64,000 nt of DNA, from NCBI RefSeq assembly GCF_009931115.1, contig NZ_CP047491.1, positions 62,001 through 126,000 of the forward strand. The letters run 5' to 3'. The DNA comes from Microbulbifer hydrolyticus. Its GTDB lineage: Bacteria; Pseudomonadota; Gammaproteobacteria; Pseudomonadales; Cellvibrionaceae. Under the pieces are notes generated by a model. The model was not told the origin of the DNA. It saw only the letters and a program-made list of their open reading frames with translations, and ran no database searches. This document shows, piece after piece, positions 51,111 through 63,107 of this stretch; positions within the stretch are counted from its first letter, which is position 1; each line of letters begins with the position of its first letter. The position numbers were made by a program, and so were the translations under genes.

Positions 51111-51653
51111 ATGACTACCGCGGTAAATCCCTATGCTTCTCCACAGACCGCTGACCTCGATAATGACAAAAACTCCGAAGAAGTCAGCGCGCAACTCTTC
51201 TCATTCAGTGGCCGGCTAGGGCGACTGCGCCTGATTGCCTACGGCATCATTTCTGCTTTTGTCGTGATGTTTGTGGCGGGATTGGCTGCGGCTATCCTGA
51301 TACCGGTAAATCCTGTTTTTGCAGGCTTCATTTATGGCGCCGTGGTGCTCTCGAGCGCGGTATATGGGTTTTCGCTTTATATACAGCGGCTGCATGATCT
51401 GAACCAGTCCGGTTGGTGGGCGCTGCTGATGTTCGTGCCGCTGCTGAATCTGGCACTATTAATTTATTTGCTGTTCTTTCCTGGGACCAAGGGAAATAAC
51501 CGCTATGGTTCCCCGGTCAAGCGAAACTCCACTGGGGTTATAGTCGCATTTTTGTTAAGCGTGTTTCTCGGGATCGCCTATATCGGCATGGTTGTAGCGA
51601 TAGCCATACCGGCCTATCAAGACTATGTGGAGAGAGCGCAGCAGGTTAACTGA
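51111..51653 (+). CDS. DUF805 membrane protein with pilin-like C-terminal helix
   Basis: 180 residues. A short hydrophilic N terminus precedes the DUF805 core with four hydrophobic segments (about 28-135), marked by FSFSGRLGRLRL, QRLHDLNQSGWWALL and FFPGTKGNNRYG. After a short NSTG linker the last segment ends in MVVAIAIPAYQDYVERAQ (about 160-177), nearly the classical N-terminal alpha helix of type IV pilins, here at the C terminus. The function of DUF805 proteins is unknown. Ribosome site AAAGGA; a terminator follows directly. Confidence 0.85.
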   Translation: MTTAVNPYASPQTADLDNDKNSEEVSAQLFSFSGRLGRLRLIAYGIISAFVVMFVAGLAAAILIPVNPVFAGFIYGAVVLSSAVYGFSLYIQRLHDLNQSGWWALLMFVPLLNLALLIYLLFFPGTKGNNRYGSPVKRNSTGVIVAFLLSVFLGIAYIGMVVAIAIPAYQDYVERAQQVN

Positions 51654-51665
51654 AGACTTCAAACC

Positions 51666-51697
51666 AAAAAGGCCGCTGGGGAAAGCGGCCTTTTTTG
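51666..51697. terminator. Bidirectional terminator
   Basis: GGCCGCT-N6-AGCGGCC with A5 before (51666-51670) and T6 after (51691-51696) ends both the DUF805 gene and the convergent glycosyltransferase gene. Confidence 0.85.
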
Positions 51698-51724
51698 ATG
51701 GATGCATAACGTTATCGATGAAGT

Positions 51725-52960
51725 TTATCCATCGTTCCGCTTGTTTTTTTCTTCAATCCAGCGACTCATGAATTCCTCGGCGCGGTGCGCGGTGCGCCGC
51801 AGGATACGGCCCCAGATATTGCGGTTGCGGTGAGCATCCAGGTTGGCGGCGATGTCCTCGATTCGCTGGATAAATGCGGGGGCGTGGTCCTTGTGGCGAA
51901 ACCCGGATTCGAGTGCGCGGGTGCCGGCATCGCGTACCGCGAGCCAGTCCGTTTTGTTTTGGTAGAGCTGCGCGGTGGTTGTCGCAAACTGTTGCGGGTC
52001 GTCGCTAAGGGGATAGCCCCAGAGATCTTCGGGCGCCATGGACTCGGCGCCGATGGGCGTAGTGACGGTGGGCGTACCGCTGAGCCAGCCTTCCAGTATC
52101 TTGCCTTTTTGCCCGGCACCGAAACGCAGCGGTGCCAGGTTCAGTCGGTAGCGCGCCAGCGTGGCCAGCGCATCTTCGGCGCGCCCATGCACCCGCAGCC
52201 CAGTCGCCGGGTCGCTGAGGCGATGCATGGCGTGATCGGAATAAGCACCGTAAATATGACACTCCACACCGGGCAGCAGTGCATGCAGCCGCGGCCAGAC
52301 TTCCTGTGCAAACCAGGTGGTGGCATCGCGGTTGGGCGCGTGTTTGAAGCCGCCTATCATGACCAGATGCTGGCGCTCGTCGAAGCCCGGTAGTGCCTTT
52401 ACATCGGGCAGCTGCCGCACCAGAAAAGGCAAATAATGCAGTTGCCAGTCGGGCAGGCAGAAGTGGCGCTGCAGCAGTTCTACCTCAATCTGAGAGATCA
52501 TTACAGTGAGATCGCAGCGCGCCATCGCCGCGACCTCGCGCTCGGCAATGGGGTGAAACAGGTTCAGCGGTTGGCCGCTTTTAAGTGCCTGGTGGCGCGC
52601 CTCGCGCAGGCTGTGAAAATCGCTGGTATCGAGTAGCGTGATTGCTCCGGGGCATTGTTCGCGCACCCGCCAACCAAACTGCTCTTCCATCATGAAGCGG
52701 TCGTAGACCACGAGTGCAGGGTCAAGTGCATGCACCCAGGGGTCAAAACTGGAGTCATTGACTTCGATCTGGTGCTCGCCGTAGCCGCTCTTGGCCTGAA
52801 ATGGCGTGGGCTGCGCCGGGCTTGCGATCTCTACACGATAGCCGGCGTCGGCGAGCAGATCGAGAATATCCAGCGTGCGCCGGCCAGCGGCGGTGGAGGT
52901 GGGCTCGGGCCATTGCTTGGCGATCAATAGCGCTGTTTTGTTGGACTCGTTGCGAACCAT
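51725..52960 (-). CDS. Glycosyltransferase, GT4-like (GT-B fold)
   Basis: 411 residues. The N-terminal half lacks an export signal and has the donor-independent Rossmann part (TALLIAKQWPEPTSTAAGRR). The C-terminal half shows the GT4-type progression IGGFKHAPNRDATTWF, CHIYGAYSD, LRVHGRAED, LAPLRFGAGQKGKILEGW and GTPTVTTPIGAE, with the acidic residue of the nucleotide-sugar site in KILE. Acceptor unknown. ATG 52960 lies 6 bp after the yicC stop, so it is cotranscribed with yicC, an unusual partner. It ends at a shared terminator. Confidence 0.82.
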   Translation of the reverse strand: MVRNESNKTALLIAKQWPEPTSTAAGRRTLDILDLLADAGYRVEIASPAQPTPFQAKSGYGEHQIEVNDSSFDPWVHALDPALVVYDRFMMEEQFGWRVREQCPGAITLLDTSDFHSLREARHQALKSGQPLNLFHPIAEREVAAMARCDLTVMISQIEVELLQRHFCLPDWQLHYLPFLVRQLPDVKALPGFDERQHLVMIGGFKHAPNRDATTWFAQEVWPRLHALLPGVECHIYGAYSDHAMHRLSDPATGLRVHGRAEDALATLARYRLNLAPLRFGAGQKGKILEGWLSGTPTVTTPIGAESMAPEDLWGYPLSDDPQQFATTTAQLYQNKTDWLAVRDAGTRALESGFRHKDHAPAFIQRIEDIAANLDAHRNRNIWGRILRRTAHRAEEFMSRWIEEKNKRNDG

Positions 52961-52966
52961 CTGCAA

Positions 52967-53836
52967 CTACTCGATATTCTGGACCTGCTCCCGCATCTGC
53001 TCGATCAGCACTTTCAGCTCCACTGCCGCCTGGGTGGTGTCGGTCACCACGGCTTTGGATGAAAGCGTATTCGCCTCACGGTTGAATTCCTGCATCAGGA
53101 AATCCAGGCGGCGTCCGATAGGTCCGCCGTTTTTGAGTACGCGGCGGGTTTCGGTGATGTGGGCGTCGAGTCGGTCGAGCTCTTCGTCCACGTCGGCTTT
53201 CTGGGCCAGCAGCGCAATTTCTTGCTCGATGCGATCCTTGTCGATTTCTTCGAGCAATTCTTCCAGGCGGGTTTTCAGTTTCTCGCGCTGGTTTTGCAGA
53301 ATCTGCGGCAATAGTGCGCGCACGGTAGTAACCTGTTCATTGATGCCTGCAAGGCGCGCCTCGATAAAGCCGGCGAGTTCCGCGCCTTCGCGTTCGCGGT
53401 TTTCCACCACCTGCTTCAGTGCCTGCTTGAAGCCGTCAAGGATCGCGCTGGCCTGTTCCTCGGCATCGGTTTCGGGCTCAGCGATCACGCCTGGCCACTT
53501 CAGCACTTCCAGCGGGTTTAGCGGCTGGCTTTCAGTCGCCACCTGTTGCGCGGCCTTGACGAGCTCGTTTACCAGTGCCTGGTTGATTTCTATGCCCGCC
53601 ACTTCGCCACTGCTGGCTTTCAGGTTCAGGGTCATTTCCACTTTACCGCGGCTGAGGTTTTTGCGCAGGGTTTCGCGCAATTTTGACTCCAGCGCACGGG
53701 CGGCTTCCGGCAGGCGAAAATGGGGTTCCAGGTAGCGGTGGTTGACCGAGCGCATTTCCCATACCGCGGTGCCGGTAGAGTAATTGACTTCTGCACGCCC
53801 GAAGGCGGTCATGCTGCGCACTTTGTTGTTGGCCAT
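52967..53836 (-). CDS. yicC: YicC family endoribonuclease/RNA-regulation protein
   Basis: About 289 residues from ATG 53836 (MANNKVRSMTAFGRAE). Conserved N-terminal RSMTAFGR and SVNHRYLEPHFRLPE and the C-terminal DUF1732 block EEIDKDRIEQEIALLAQKADVDEELDRL with KNGGPIGRRLDFLMQEFNREANT are all present. In E. coli YicC promotes small-RNA turnover and acts as an endoribonuclease. It diverges from rph across 138 bp, the standard gammaproteobacterial arrangement. Confidence 0.94.
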   Translation of the reverse strand: MANNKVRSMTAFGRAEVNYSTGTAVWEMRSVNHRYLEPHFRLPEAARALESKLRETLRKNLSRGKVEMTLNLKASSGEVAGIEINQALVNELVKAAQQVATESQPLNPLEVLKWPGVIAEPETDAEEQASAILDGFKQALKQVVENREREGAELAGFIEARLAGINEQVTTVRALLPQILQNQREKLKTRLEELLEEIDKDRIEQEIALLAQKADVDEELDRLDAHITETRRVLKNGGPIGRRLDFLMQEFNREANTLSSKAVVTDTTQAAVELKVLIEQMREQVQNIE

Positions 53837-53974
53837 ACTGCCGAACTCCGCAAATACTGGGTAATGGTTTTTGGTGACGAAAAACAGCGGCAAATCATAG
53901 CACAGGGTGATTTGCGGTTTAGATGGCTATAATGCCGGGCCTTAAGGATTCTGATTGAACAATAGAGGTGCAAT

Positions 53975-54694
53975 ATGCAGCGACCAAGCGGCCGCAAACC
54001 CGAACAACTGCGCGATGTGCGCATTACCCGCCAATATACCCGCCATGCAGAGGGCTCCGTGTTGGTGGAGTTCGGCGACACCAAGGTGCTGTGTAATGCG
54101 TCGGTAGCGGCGGAAGTGCCGCGCTTCCTGCGCGGTCAGGGCGGTGGCTGGATCACCGCGGAGTACGGCATGCTCCCCCGCTCTACCGGTTCCCGCATGG
54201 GGCGCGAGGCGGCGCGCGGCAAGCAGGGCGGGCGCACGGTTGAAATCCAGCGCCTGATCGGCCGATCCCTGCGCGCGGCCGTCGATCTCAAAGCACTGGG
54301 CGAGCACCAGATTACCCTGGACTGCGATGTGATCCAGGCGGACGGCGGTACCCGCACTGCCTCCATTACCGGGGCCTGTGTCGCCCTGGTGGACGCGCTG
54401 CGTTATATGCAGCGGGAAAAAATGATCACCACCGATCCGCTGATCAATATGGTGGCGGCAATTTCTGTTGGCATTTATCAGGGGGAGGCGGTGCTTGACC
54501 TGGATTACCCGGAAGATTCCAATGCCGATACCGACATGAACCTGGTGATGGCCGAAGACGGTGGCATGATCGAGGTGCAGGGTACTGCGGAAGGCGCGCC
54601 GTTTACCGAGCATCAGTTTGCCGAGATGCTGGCTCTGGGCAAAGCCGGAATCAAAGAGCTGGTCGAGCTGCAGAAAAAGGCGCTCGCCGAATAA
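53975..54694 (+). CDS. rph: Ribonuclease PH
   Basis: Phosphorolytic exoribonuclease that trims tRNA 3' ends, 239 residues, one PH domain, hexamer. Start [17 protein letters not shown]; phosphate-binding and catalytic parts [22 protein letters not shown] and [24 protein letters not shown], and the acidic [15 protein letters not shown] are conserved. Ribosome site AGAGGTG. Full length, no truncation as in E. coli K-12. Confidence 0.97.
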   Translation: MQRPSGRKPEQLRDVRITRQYTRHAEGSVLVEFGDTKVLCNASVAAEVPRFLRGQGGGWITAEYGMLPRSTGSRMGREAARGKQGGRTVEIQRLIGRSLRAAVDLKALGEHQITLDCDVIQADGGTRTASITGACVALVDALRYMQREKMITTDPLINMVAAISVGIYQGEAVLDLDYPEDSNADTDMNLVMAEDGGMIEVQGTAEGAPFTEHQFAEMLALGKAGIKELVELQKKALAE

Positions 54695-54700
54695 ATGCTA

Positions 54701-54742
54701 TCCGCCGGCACGGACGGCCGTATGTGCCGGCGGAGCTTTCCC
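54701..54742 (+). terminator. Likely rph terminator
   Basis: TCCGCCGGCAC (54701-54711) pairs with GTGCCGGCGGA (54724-54734), 11 bp, and the loop holds an inner GGCC palindrome. Followed by GCTTTCCC, not a pure T run. Confidence 0.5.
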
Positions 54743-54848
54743 TGCTTTATGGCAAAATAGACACGGGATACCACGCGTCTTTTCCATCGCGGCGATATCG
54801 CCGCGTAAGCTTTTCAGCACCATAAAATGGTCGCGAGGAAAGCCCGGC

Positions 54849-56555
54849 ATGGAAATCCGTCAGATAACCGCTTCCCTGGTCCTGTCGCTTGTTTTCGCTA
54901 CAGCAGCGGTTGCGCAGCAAACCGACAAAAAGCCGGAACCGCAACACAAGCACTACCGCGAATCCGAGCAAGCGAACAAGCCCTCCCCCTCCGGCGCCCT
55001 TGCGCCACGCCTGCAGAATCTCGGCAAACACATGTTTCCGGTGAGCTGTACTTCCAAGCGTGCACAGTTGTTTATTAATCAGGGCGTCAACCTGGCGTAT
55101 GCATTCAACCATGCCGAGGCCGGGCGCTCATTCCGCGAGGCGGCGCGGCTGGCCCCTGATTGCGCGATGGCTTACTGGGGGCAGGCGCTGGTACTCGGCC
55201 CCAATATCAACGTGCCGATGGACCAGGAAGCAGAACCCAAAGCCCACGAGCTGGCACAGAAGGCGATGTCCCTGCGCAATAAAGCGGGCGTAACCGACCG
55301 CGAGCGCGCACTGATCGAAGCGCTTGCACAGCGCTATACCGGCGACCCTACCGATCGTGCCCAGGGTGACGAGGCCTACGCGGCGGCGATGGCGAAAGTG
55401 GCCGAACGTTTTCCCGACGATCTGGATATCGCGACTTTGTACGCCGAATCGATGATGGATTTGCGGCCATGGAATTACTGGATGCGCGATGGCACTCCCT
55501 ATCCCGGCACCCGGGAAACGATCGCACTACTGGAGTCGGTGATGGCACGCAACCCGAAACACCCGGGAGCGTTGCACCTGTACATTCACCTGATCGAGCC
55601 CACCAAAAACCCCGAGCGCGCCGAAAAAGCAGCGGACACCCTGAAGGGACTGATGCCGGGTGCCGGCCATATTGTGCACATGCCCGCACATATCTATCAG
55701 CGCGTGGGCCGCTATGAAGATTCTGCCAATACCAATCGACGGGCGATCGCCGCCGACGAGGATTACATCAGCCAGTGCCGGGCCCAGGGCATCTACCCGA
55801 TGGCCTACTACCCGCACAACATTCATTTTCTGTGGTTCGCCACTACTGCCCAGGGCCACAGCGCCGCGGCCATCGATGCTGCGCAAAAGACCGCCGAGCA
55901 AATTTCCGATGAAGCCCTGGTCCAGATGCCGCTACTCGCCGGTTTCCGGGTAGTGCCTTACTGGGCGCTGGCACGGTTCGGCAAATGGGATCAGGTTCTG
56001 GCGCTGCCGAAACCACCCGCGGATCCGTTCCTGACCGGCGCCTGGCACTATGTGCGGGGGCTCGCCTATATCGGCAAGGGAGATCTGGATGCCGCAGGTG
56101 CCGAGCTGCAGACCCTGCAAAAGCTCGCGGCCAGTCCCGCACTGGATTACTCCATGTTTTCGCCCAACAGTGCTGCGGGGATTCTTGCGGTCGCGCCCGA
56201 GGTGTTGGCGGGCGAGCTGGCGGCGGCACGCAAAAACTACGATGAGGCCATTGCCCACCTGAGCCGTGCGGTACGGCTGGAGGACGGGCTGGTGTATACC
56301 GAGCCTGCGGAATGGCACTACCCGCCGCGCCTGGCCCTGGGCGCTGTGCTGCTGGAGGCCGGGCGCCCGGGGGAAGCGGAAACCGTGTACTGGCAGGACC
56401 TGGATCAGCACCCGGATAATGGCTGGGCCCTGTTTGGCCTGGCCGAGGCGTTAAAGCAGCAGCACAAATCCGATGAGGCGGAGCAGATCGAGGCCCGGTT
56501 CAGGAAAGCCTGGCGGAATGCCGATGTGAAACTGACCGCCTCCCGGATCCGCTGA
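54849..56555 (+). CDS. Secreted TPR-repeat protein
   Basis: 568 residues from ATG 54849 (ribosome site GAGGAAA). The signal peptide ends near AVAQQ. The mature chain is a long helical TPR-like solenoid (for example AYAFNHAEAGRSFREAARLA, HLYIHLIEPTKNPERAEKAA, HMPAHIYQRVGRYEDSANTN, GWALFGLAEALKQQHKSDEA). The block PVSCTSKRAQLFINQGVN near residue 65 and the HxxHL and HMPAHIY histidines are conserved in a widespread family of unknown function. The open frame runs further upstream across the rph terminator but this lacks support. Terminated by a strong hairpin. Confidence 0.83.
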   Translation: MEIRQITASLVLSLVFATAAVAQQTDKKPEPQHKHYRESEQANKPSPSGALAPRLQNLGKHMFPVSCTSKRAQLFINQGVNLAYAFNHAEAGRSFREAARLAPDCAMAYWGQALVLGPNINVPMDQEAEPKAHELAQKAMSLRNKAGVTDRERALIEALAQRYTGDPTDRAQGDEAYAAAMAKVAERFPDDLDIATLYAESMMDLRPWNYWMRDGTPYPGTRETIALLESVMARNPKHPGALHLYIHLIEPTKNPERAEKAADTLKGLMPGAGHIVHMPAHIYQRVGRYEDSANTNRRAIAADEDYISQCRAQGIYPMAYYPHNIHFLWFATTAQGHSAAAIDAAQKTAEQISDEALVQMPLLAGFRVVPYWALARFGKWDQVLALPKPPADPFLTGAWHYVRGLAYIGKGDLDAAGAELQTLQKLAASPALDYSMFSPNSAAGILAVAPEVLAGELAAARKNYDEAIAHLSRAVRLEDGLVYTEPAEWHYPPRLALGAVLLEAGRPGEAETVYWQDLDQHPDNGWALFGLAEALKQQHKSDEAEQIEARFRKAWRNADVKLTASRIR

Positions 56556-56559
56556 GATA

Positions 56560-56600
56560 AAAAAGGGGCGCAGCGGTTTTTCACCGCTGCGCCCCTTTTG
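56560..56600. terminator. Bidirectional terminator
   Basis: GGGGCGCAGCGG (56565-56576), loop of 7, CCGCTGCGCCCC (56584-56595) with an A run before and T4 after. It serves the TPR gene and the convergent crc-like gene. Confidence 0.88.
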
Positions 56601-56626
56601 GGATCCTGGGACCACGAGTCTGGCGA

Positions 56627-57394
56627 TCAGACCTCCAGGTCGTAATCCATGATCAGCGGCAGGTGGCTGGAGAAATTGACGTTCTTGTTGATGGCGCCGT
56701 ATTCGATCTTGTTCTTCAGGGTCTGGGAAACGATCTGCATATCGGTGCGCCAGCCGTCGCCCTTGCCCGGTTCGCCGCTGGGCCACCAGGTAAATTCGTC
56801 CGCGTCTTTCACTACCCGGCGGAAGGCGTCTACATAACCGATCTCGTTGAAAAGCTGGTCGAGCCAGCGCTGTTCGTGGCGCATGAACCCCGGGGTGTCC
56901 TGGTAGTCCTGCCAGTTCTCCACATCCGCGCGGCGGTGGGCCATGCCCCAGTTGCCACAGAAGATGAAGTCCCGGCGTTTGCGACTGATCTTGGACAGGT
57001 GGGCCTGCATGTCATCGAAGAACTGGACCTTTACCTCAAGCGACGCTTCATCGGTGGCCACCGGGGCGAGCAGGGAGCCGACACTCAGGCGCTCGAAGTC
57101 CGCTTGCAGGTAGCGGCCATACATATCGACGCCATTGGCAAAGCCCATGCCATAGATCAGCGCTTTGGGCTGGGCACGGGTATAGATCGCCACACCATTT
57201 TCATGGGGCGTGCCCGAGTCGAAGAAATAGCTGTAGTATCCGTCCGGATGGAAGATGGGGTGATCCAGCTCCGGTTCCAGTGAGCGCAGATCCTGCAGAC
57301 AGATGATATCTGCGTCCTGATCTGACAGCCAATCGTACAGCCCGCGCTGTGCAGCCTGGTGCACACCGTCAACGGACAAACTCACTATTCGCAT
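56627..57394 (-). CDS. crc: Crc-type protein: degenerate exonuclease III homologue
   Basis: 255 residues from ATG 57394 (ribosome site AAGGGG). The fold is ExoIII/EEP, but catalytic positions are altered: the metal-binding E of LQE is D35 in CLQD; the GDxN motif is GNWG (N148, G150); the late SDH is SSH. WRTDMQ and the final H are kept. Pseudomonas Crc, located between pyrE and rph as here, shows the same sort of loss and works with Hfq as a translational repressor in catabolite control. I therefore call it Crc-like and not a nuclease. An in-frame extension upstream is not supported. Confidence 0.85.
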   Translation of the reverse strand: MRIVSLSVDGVHQAAQRGLYDWLSDQDADIICLQDLRSLEPELDHPIFHPDGYYSYFFDSGTPHENGVAIYTRAQPKALIYGMGFANGVDMYGRYLQADFERLSVGSLLAPVATDEASLEVKVQFFDDMQAHLSKISRKRRDFIFCGNWGMAHRRADVENWQDYQDTPGFMRHEQRWLDQLFNEIGYVDAFRRVVKDADEFTWWPSGEPGKGDGWRTDMQIVSQTLKNKIEYGAINKNVNFSSHLPLIMDYDLEV

Positions 57395-57518
57395 TATTAG
57401 CCCCTTACCAGCGGACTGTGTAAAATTGCAGTCGTTATTCGTCTGAACATTTTTTCGATAGCCGCTCCCCATTCCTTGGGGACCTTCCTTCACCTTAGCC
57501 AATAGTTATCAAATTGCC

Positions 57519-58175
57519 ATGCAGCAGTACCAGCGCGACTTTATCCAACTGGCCCTGGAGCACGATGTGCTCTGTTTCGGGGATTTTACGCTGAAATCCG
57601 GGCGCCAGAGCCCCTATTTCTTCAATGCCGGTCGATTCCACAGCGGTGCGGCGCTTGCCGCTCTGGGCAATGCCTATGCGGAGGCGATCATAGCCTCTGG
57701 AGTGGAGTTTGATGTCATCTTCGGGCCGGCTTATAAAGGCATCCCGCTGGGAGCGGTGACCGCGGTGGCGCTGGCGCAGAAAGGGGTAGATAAACCCTTC
57801 TGTTACAACCGGAAAGAGGCCAAGGACCACGGCGAGGGCGGAACCTTAGTGGGTGCGCCGCTTAAAGGCAAGGTTTTGATCATCGATGACGTGATTACTG
57901 CGGGAACCGCCGTGCGTGAAGTCATGCAGATCATCAAGGCCCAGGGCGCCGAGCCTGCAGGTGTGGTGATTGGCCTGAACCGTCAGGAAAAGGCCGGGGA
58001 CGACACCGAACTCTCCGCGATTCAGCAGGTTGAGCAGGAGTACAGCATTCCTGTGATTGGTATTGTGGAACTGGATGATATTATTTCTTATCTTAAGTCC
58101 GAGGCTGCCAGTGACGCGTTACTGCAGCAGATTATCGACTACCGCGAGCGTTATGGAGTGAGTACTGAGGGGTAA
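57519..58175 (+). CDS. pyrE: Orotate phosphoribosyltransferase
   Basis: Converts orotate and PRPP to orotidine 5'-phosphate in pyrimidine synthesis. 218 residues. Substrate loop [20 protein letters not shown] loop [13 protein letters not shown], and the flexible-loop [13 protein letters not shown] lysines and histidine are conserved. The ribosome site is weak. It diverges from crc. Confidence 0.97.
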   Translation: MQQYQRDFIQLALEHDVLCFGDFTLKSGRQSPYFFNAGRFHSGAALAALGNAYAEAIIASGVEFDVIFGPAYKGIPLGAVTAVALAQKGVDKPFCYNRKEAKDHGEGGTLVGAPLKGKVLIIDDVITAGTAVREVMQIIKAQGAEPAGVVIGLNRQEKAGDDTELSAIQQVEQEYSIPVIGIVELDDIISYLKSEAASDALLQQIIDYRERYGVSTEG

Positions 58176-58270
58176 CCCGGTACACTCGTCATATCGCTAC
58201 AGGGCGCGAAAGGATTAGCGTCAAAGGTCAATATTTAAGCGATGTACGGTAAATATAAGTAGAGGCACGC

Positions 58271-58867
58271 GTGAAAATCGCAATTGCGCTGGCATTGGCC
58301 GGCGCCTTCCTGACAGCGGATGTCGGAGCTGCAAGTGAGGGGTGGGATGGCAAGAAGCTGTACCGCTATACCAACGAACACGGCATTCAGGTGCTGGATG
58401 ACGTGGTGCCTCCCCGTTATGTGGCCGGTGGCTACGAGGTGTTGACGACTTCCGGGCGTGTTCTGGAGGTGGTTGAGCCCGAGCTGAGCGGCAAGGAGCT
58501 GGCCGAGAAGCAGCGTCGCGAGGCGCGTATGGCCGCTGACCTTCAGTTGCTGAAGCGCTACAACAGCGTTGCCGACATCGAATCCGCGCGCAAGCGCAAG
58601 CTTGCCATCGTGCAGCAGGATGTAGCGATCCTGCGCTCTAACAAGGCCTCCCTGCACCGACAGATCGAAAACGAAGAGTCCGCGGCGGCGCGCACCCAGC
58701 GCAACGGCGGCACGGTGTCTCCAGAATTGCTGGAGCGGATCGAAAACCTTCGCAAAGAAGTGAAAGTCGTCAGCGAACGATTGTCGCTACGTGAAAAAGA
58801 GGCGGTGGCGATCAACAGTGAGTTTGATCGCGCAGCCAATCGCTATCAGGAAATAGCCGGCAAGTAA
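58271..58867 (+). CDS. Secreted DUF4124-like coiled-coil protein
   Basis: 198 residues starting at GTG 58271 (ribosome site AGAGG); no ATG precedes the signal peptide (KIAIALALAGAFLTADVGAA). The N-terminal mature part LYRYTNEHGIQVLDDVVPP resembles DUF4124 domains; the rest is a long charged coiled coil (about 75-195). The stop codon lies in the loop of its terminator. Function unknown; position between pyrE and slmA is also seen in related bacteria as far as I recall. Confidence 0.72.
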   Translation: MKIAIALALAGAFLTADVGAASEGWDGKKLYRYTNEHGIQVLDDVVPPRYVAGGYEVLTTSGRVLEVVEPELSGKELAEKQRREARMAADLQLLKRYNSVADIESARKRKLAIVQQDVAILRSNKASLHRQIENEESAAARTQRNGGTVSPELLERIENLRKEVKVVSERLSLREKEAVAINSEFDRAANRYQEIAGK

Positions 58868-58880
58868 GCCGGCTTTTTTA
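58856..58880 (+). terminator. Terminator containing the stop codon
   Basis: GCCGGC-AAGTAA-GCCGGC-TTTTTTAT: the loop holds the TAA of the coiled-coil protein gene. T6 makes it a convincing rho-independent terminator. Confidence 0.8.
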
Positions 58881-58881
58881 T

Positions 58882-59493
58882 CTATCCCTGCGCAGCCAGC
58901 GCACCTTCCCTGAAGAACCCCGCGACCAGTACCGGCCACTGCTCCATCCAGTGTTCGGTGGGCTTGCGTTTGAACCCACTGCGCACGTACTGGACGATGC
59001 GACCCTCGGCGCTCGCCAGCAGCAGGTTGGCCGCGGCAGTGAGCGGGATCGCAGGGCGCAGCTGCTCGCGCAATTCGGCTTCCCGCAGAATCTGTTTGAG
59101 CTGGGTTTCCAGGCGGTCGAACAGTTGCAGGATACGGCCGTGCAGGCGTTCGGTTTCACCGGTCAGGGCGTCGCCGGTGAGCAGGCGGGTGATCCCGGGG
59201 TTGCGTTCGCAGAAGGCGAGCAGCAGATGCAGGATTTTCTGGCAGCGGGCCAGTGCACTGGGCTCGTCCTGCATGATGATCTTGATGCGGCTGAAGATGG
59301 TCTCTTCGATGAATTCGATCAGCCCTTCGAACATCTTGGATTTGCTGGGGAAGTGGCGGTAGAGCGCCGCTTCGGAGAATCCCACCTCTTTGGCGAGTGC
59401 CGCGGTGGTGATACGGGCGCCGGGACTGGCTTCCAGCATGTGGGCCAGGGCCTGCAGGATCTGCTGGCGCCGATTGATTTTTTCGCTGCTCAT
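58882..59493 (-). CDS. slmA: Nucleoid occlusion factor SlmA (TetR family)
   Basis: DNA-binding FtsZ antagonist that blocks division over the nucleoid. 203 residues. N-terminal HTH with [21 protein letters not shown], then [19 protein letters not shown] and [17 protein letters not shown], all close to E. coli SlmA. The C-terminal dimer domain is conserved up to [14 protein letters not shown]. Its place near pyrE and argB agrees with the usual coaBC-dut-slmA-pyrE neighbourhood. Confidence 0.94.
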   Translation of the reverse strand: MSSEKINRRQQILQALAHMLEASPGARITTAALAKEVGFSEAALYRHFPSKSKMFEGLIEFIEETIFSRIKIIMQDEPSALARCQKILHLLLAFCERNPGITRLLTGDALTGETERLHGRILQLFDRLETQLKQILREAELREQLRPAIPLTAAANLLLASAEGRIVQYVRSGFKRKPTEHWMEQWPVLVAGFFREGALAAQG

Positions 59494-59722
59494 GAACTGC
59501 CTTTACCCGGAATATTCAGCCGGGAACTGATTTTGTTGTTGTACCGGTATGCTTCTCGTTGCGCTCGGCTTTACAGCGTTTGTAATGTGGGGTGTCAGAA
59601 GCCCATTGTTGGCTGCTAATAAGCAGTCGCTGAAAAGCTCATTGTCCGGCGGCAGAATCGTAACCATTCGCCGCCGCGGCATCAATTGTTAGTGCTTGTT
59701 AACAACGGTAATGTGATCGGTG

Positions 59723-63023
<3,301 letters not shown>

Positions 63024-63107
63024 GACTAGCTCAAGTCTCCCAGTCTTCCCAGACCAGCCCCCGGACCGGTTAAGTATTTTTCTGAATCTTGTGTGTTGTT
63101 GTTTCTT

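Noticed and set aside
54618-54848. N-terminal extension of the TPR protein overlapping rph
   Set aside because: Would read through rph and its hairpin and bury the signal peptide.
57395-57502. 36-residue extension of the Crc-like protein
   Set aside because: The ATG at 57394 has a good ribosome site and gives the conserved MRIVS start.
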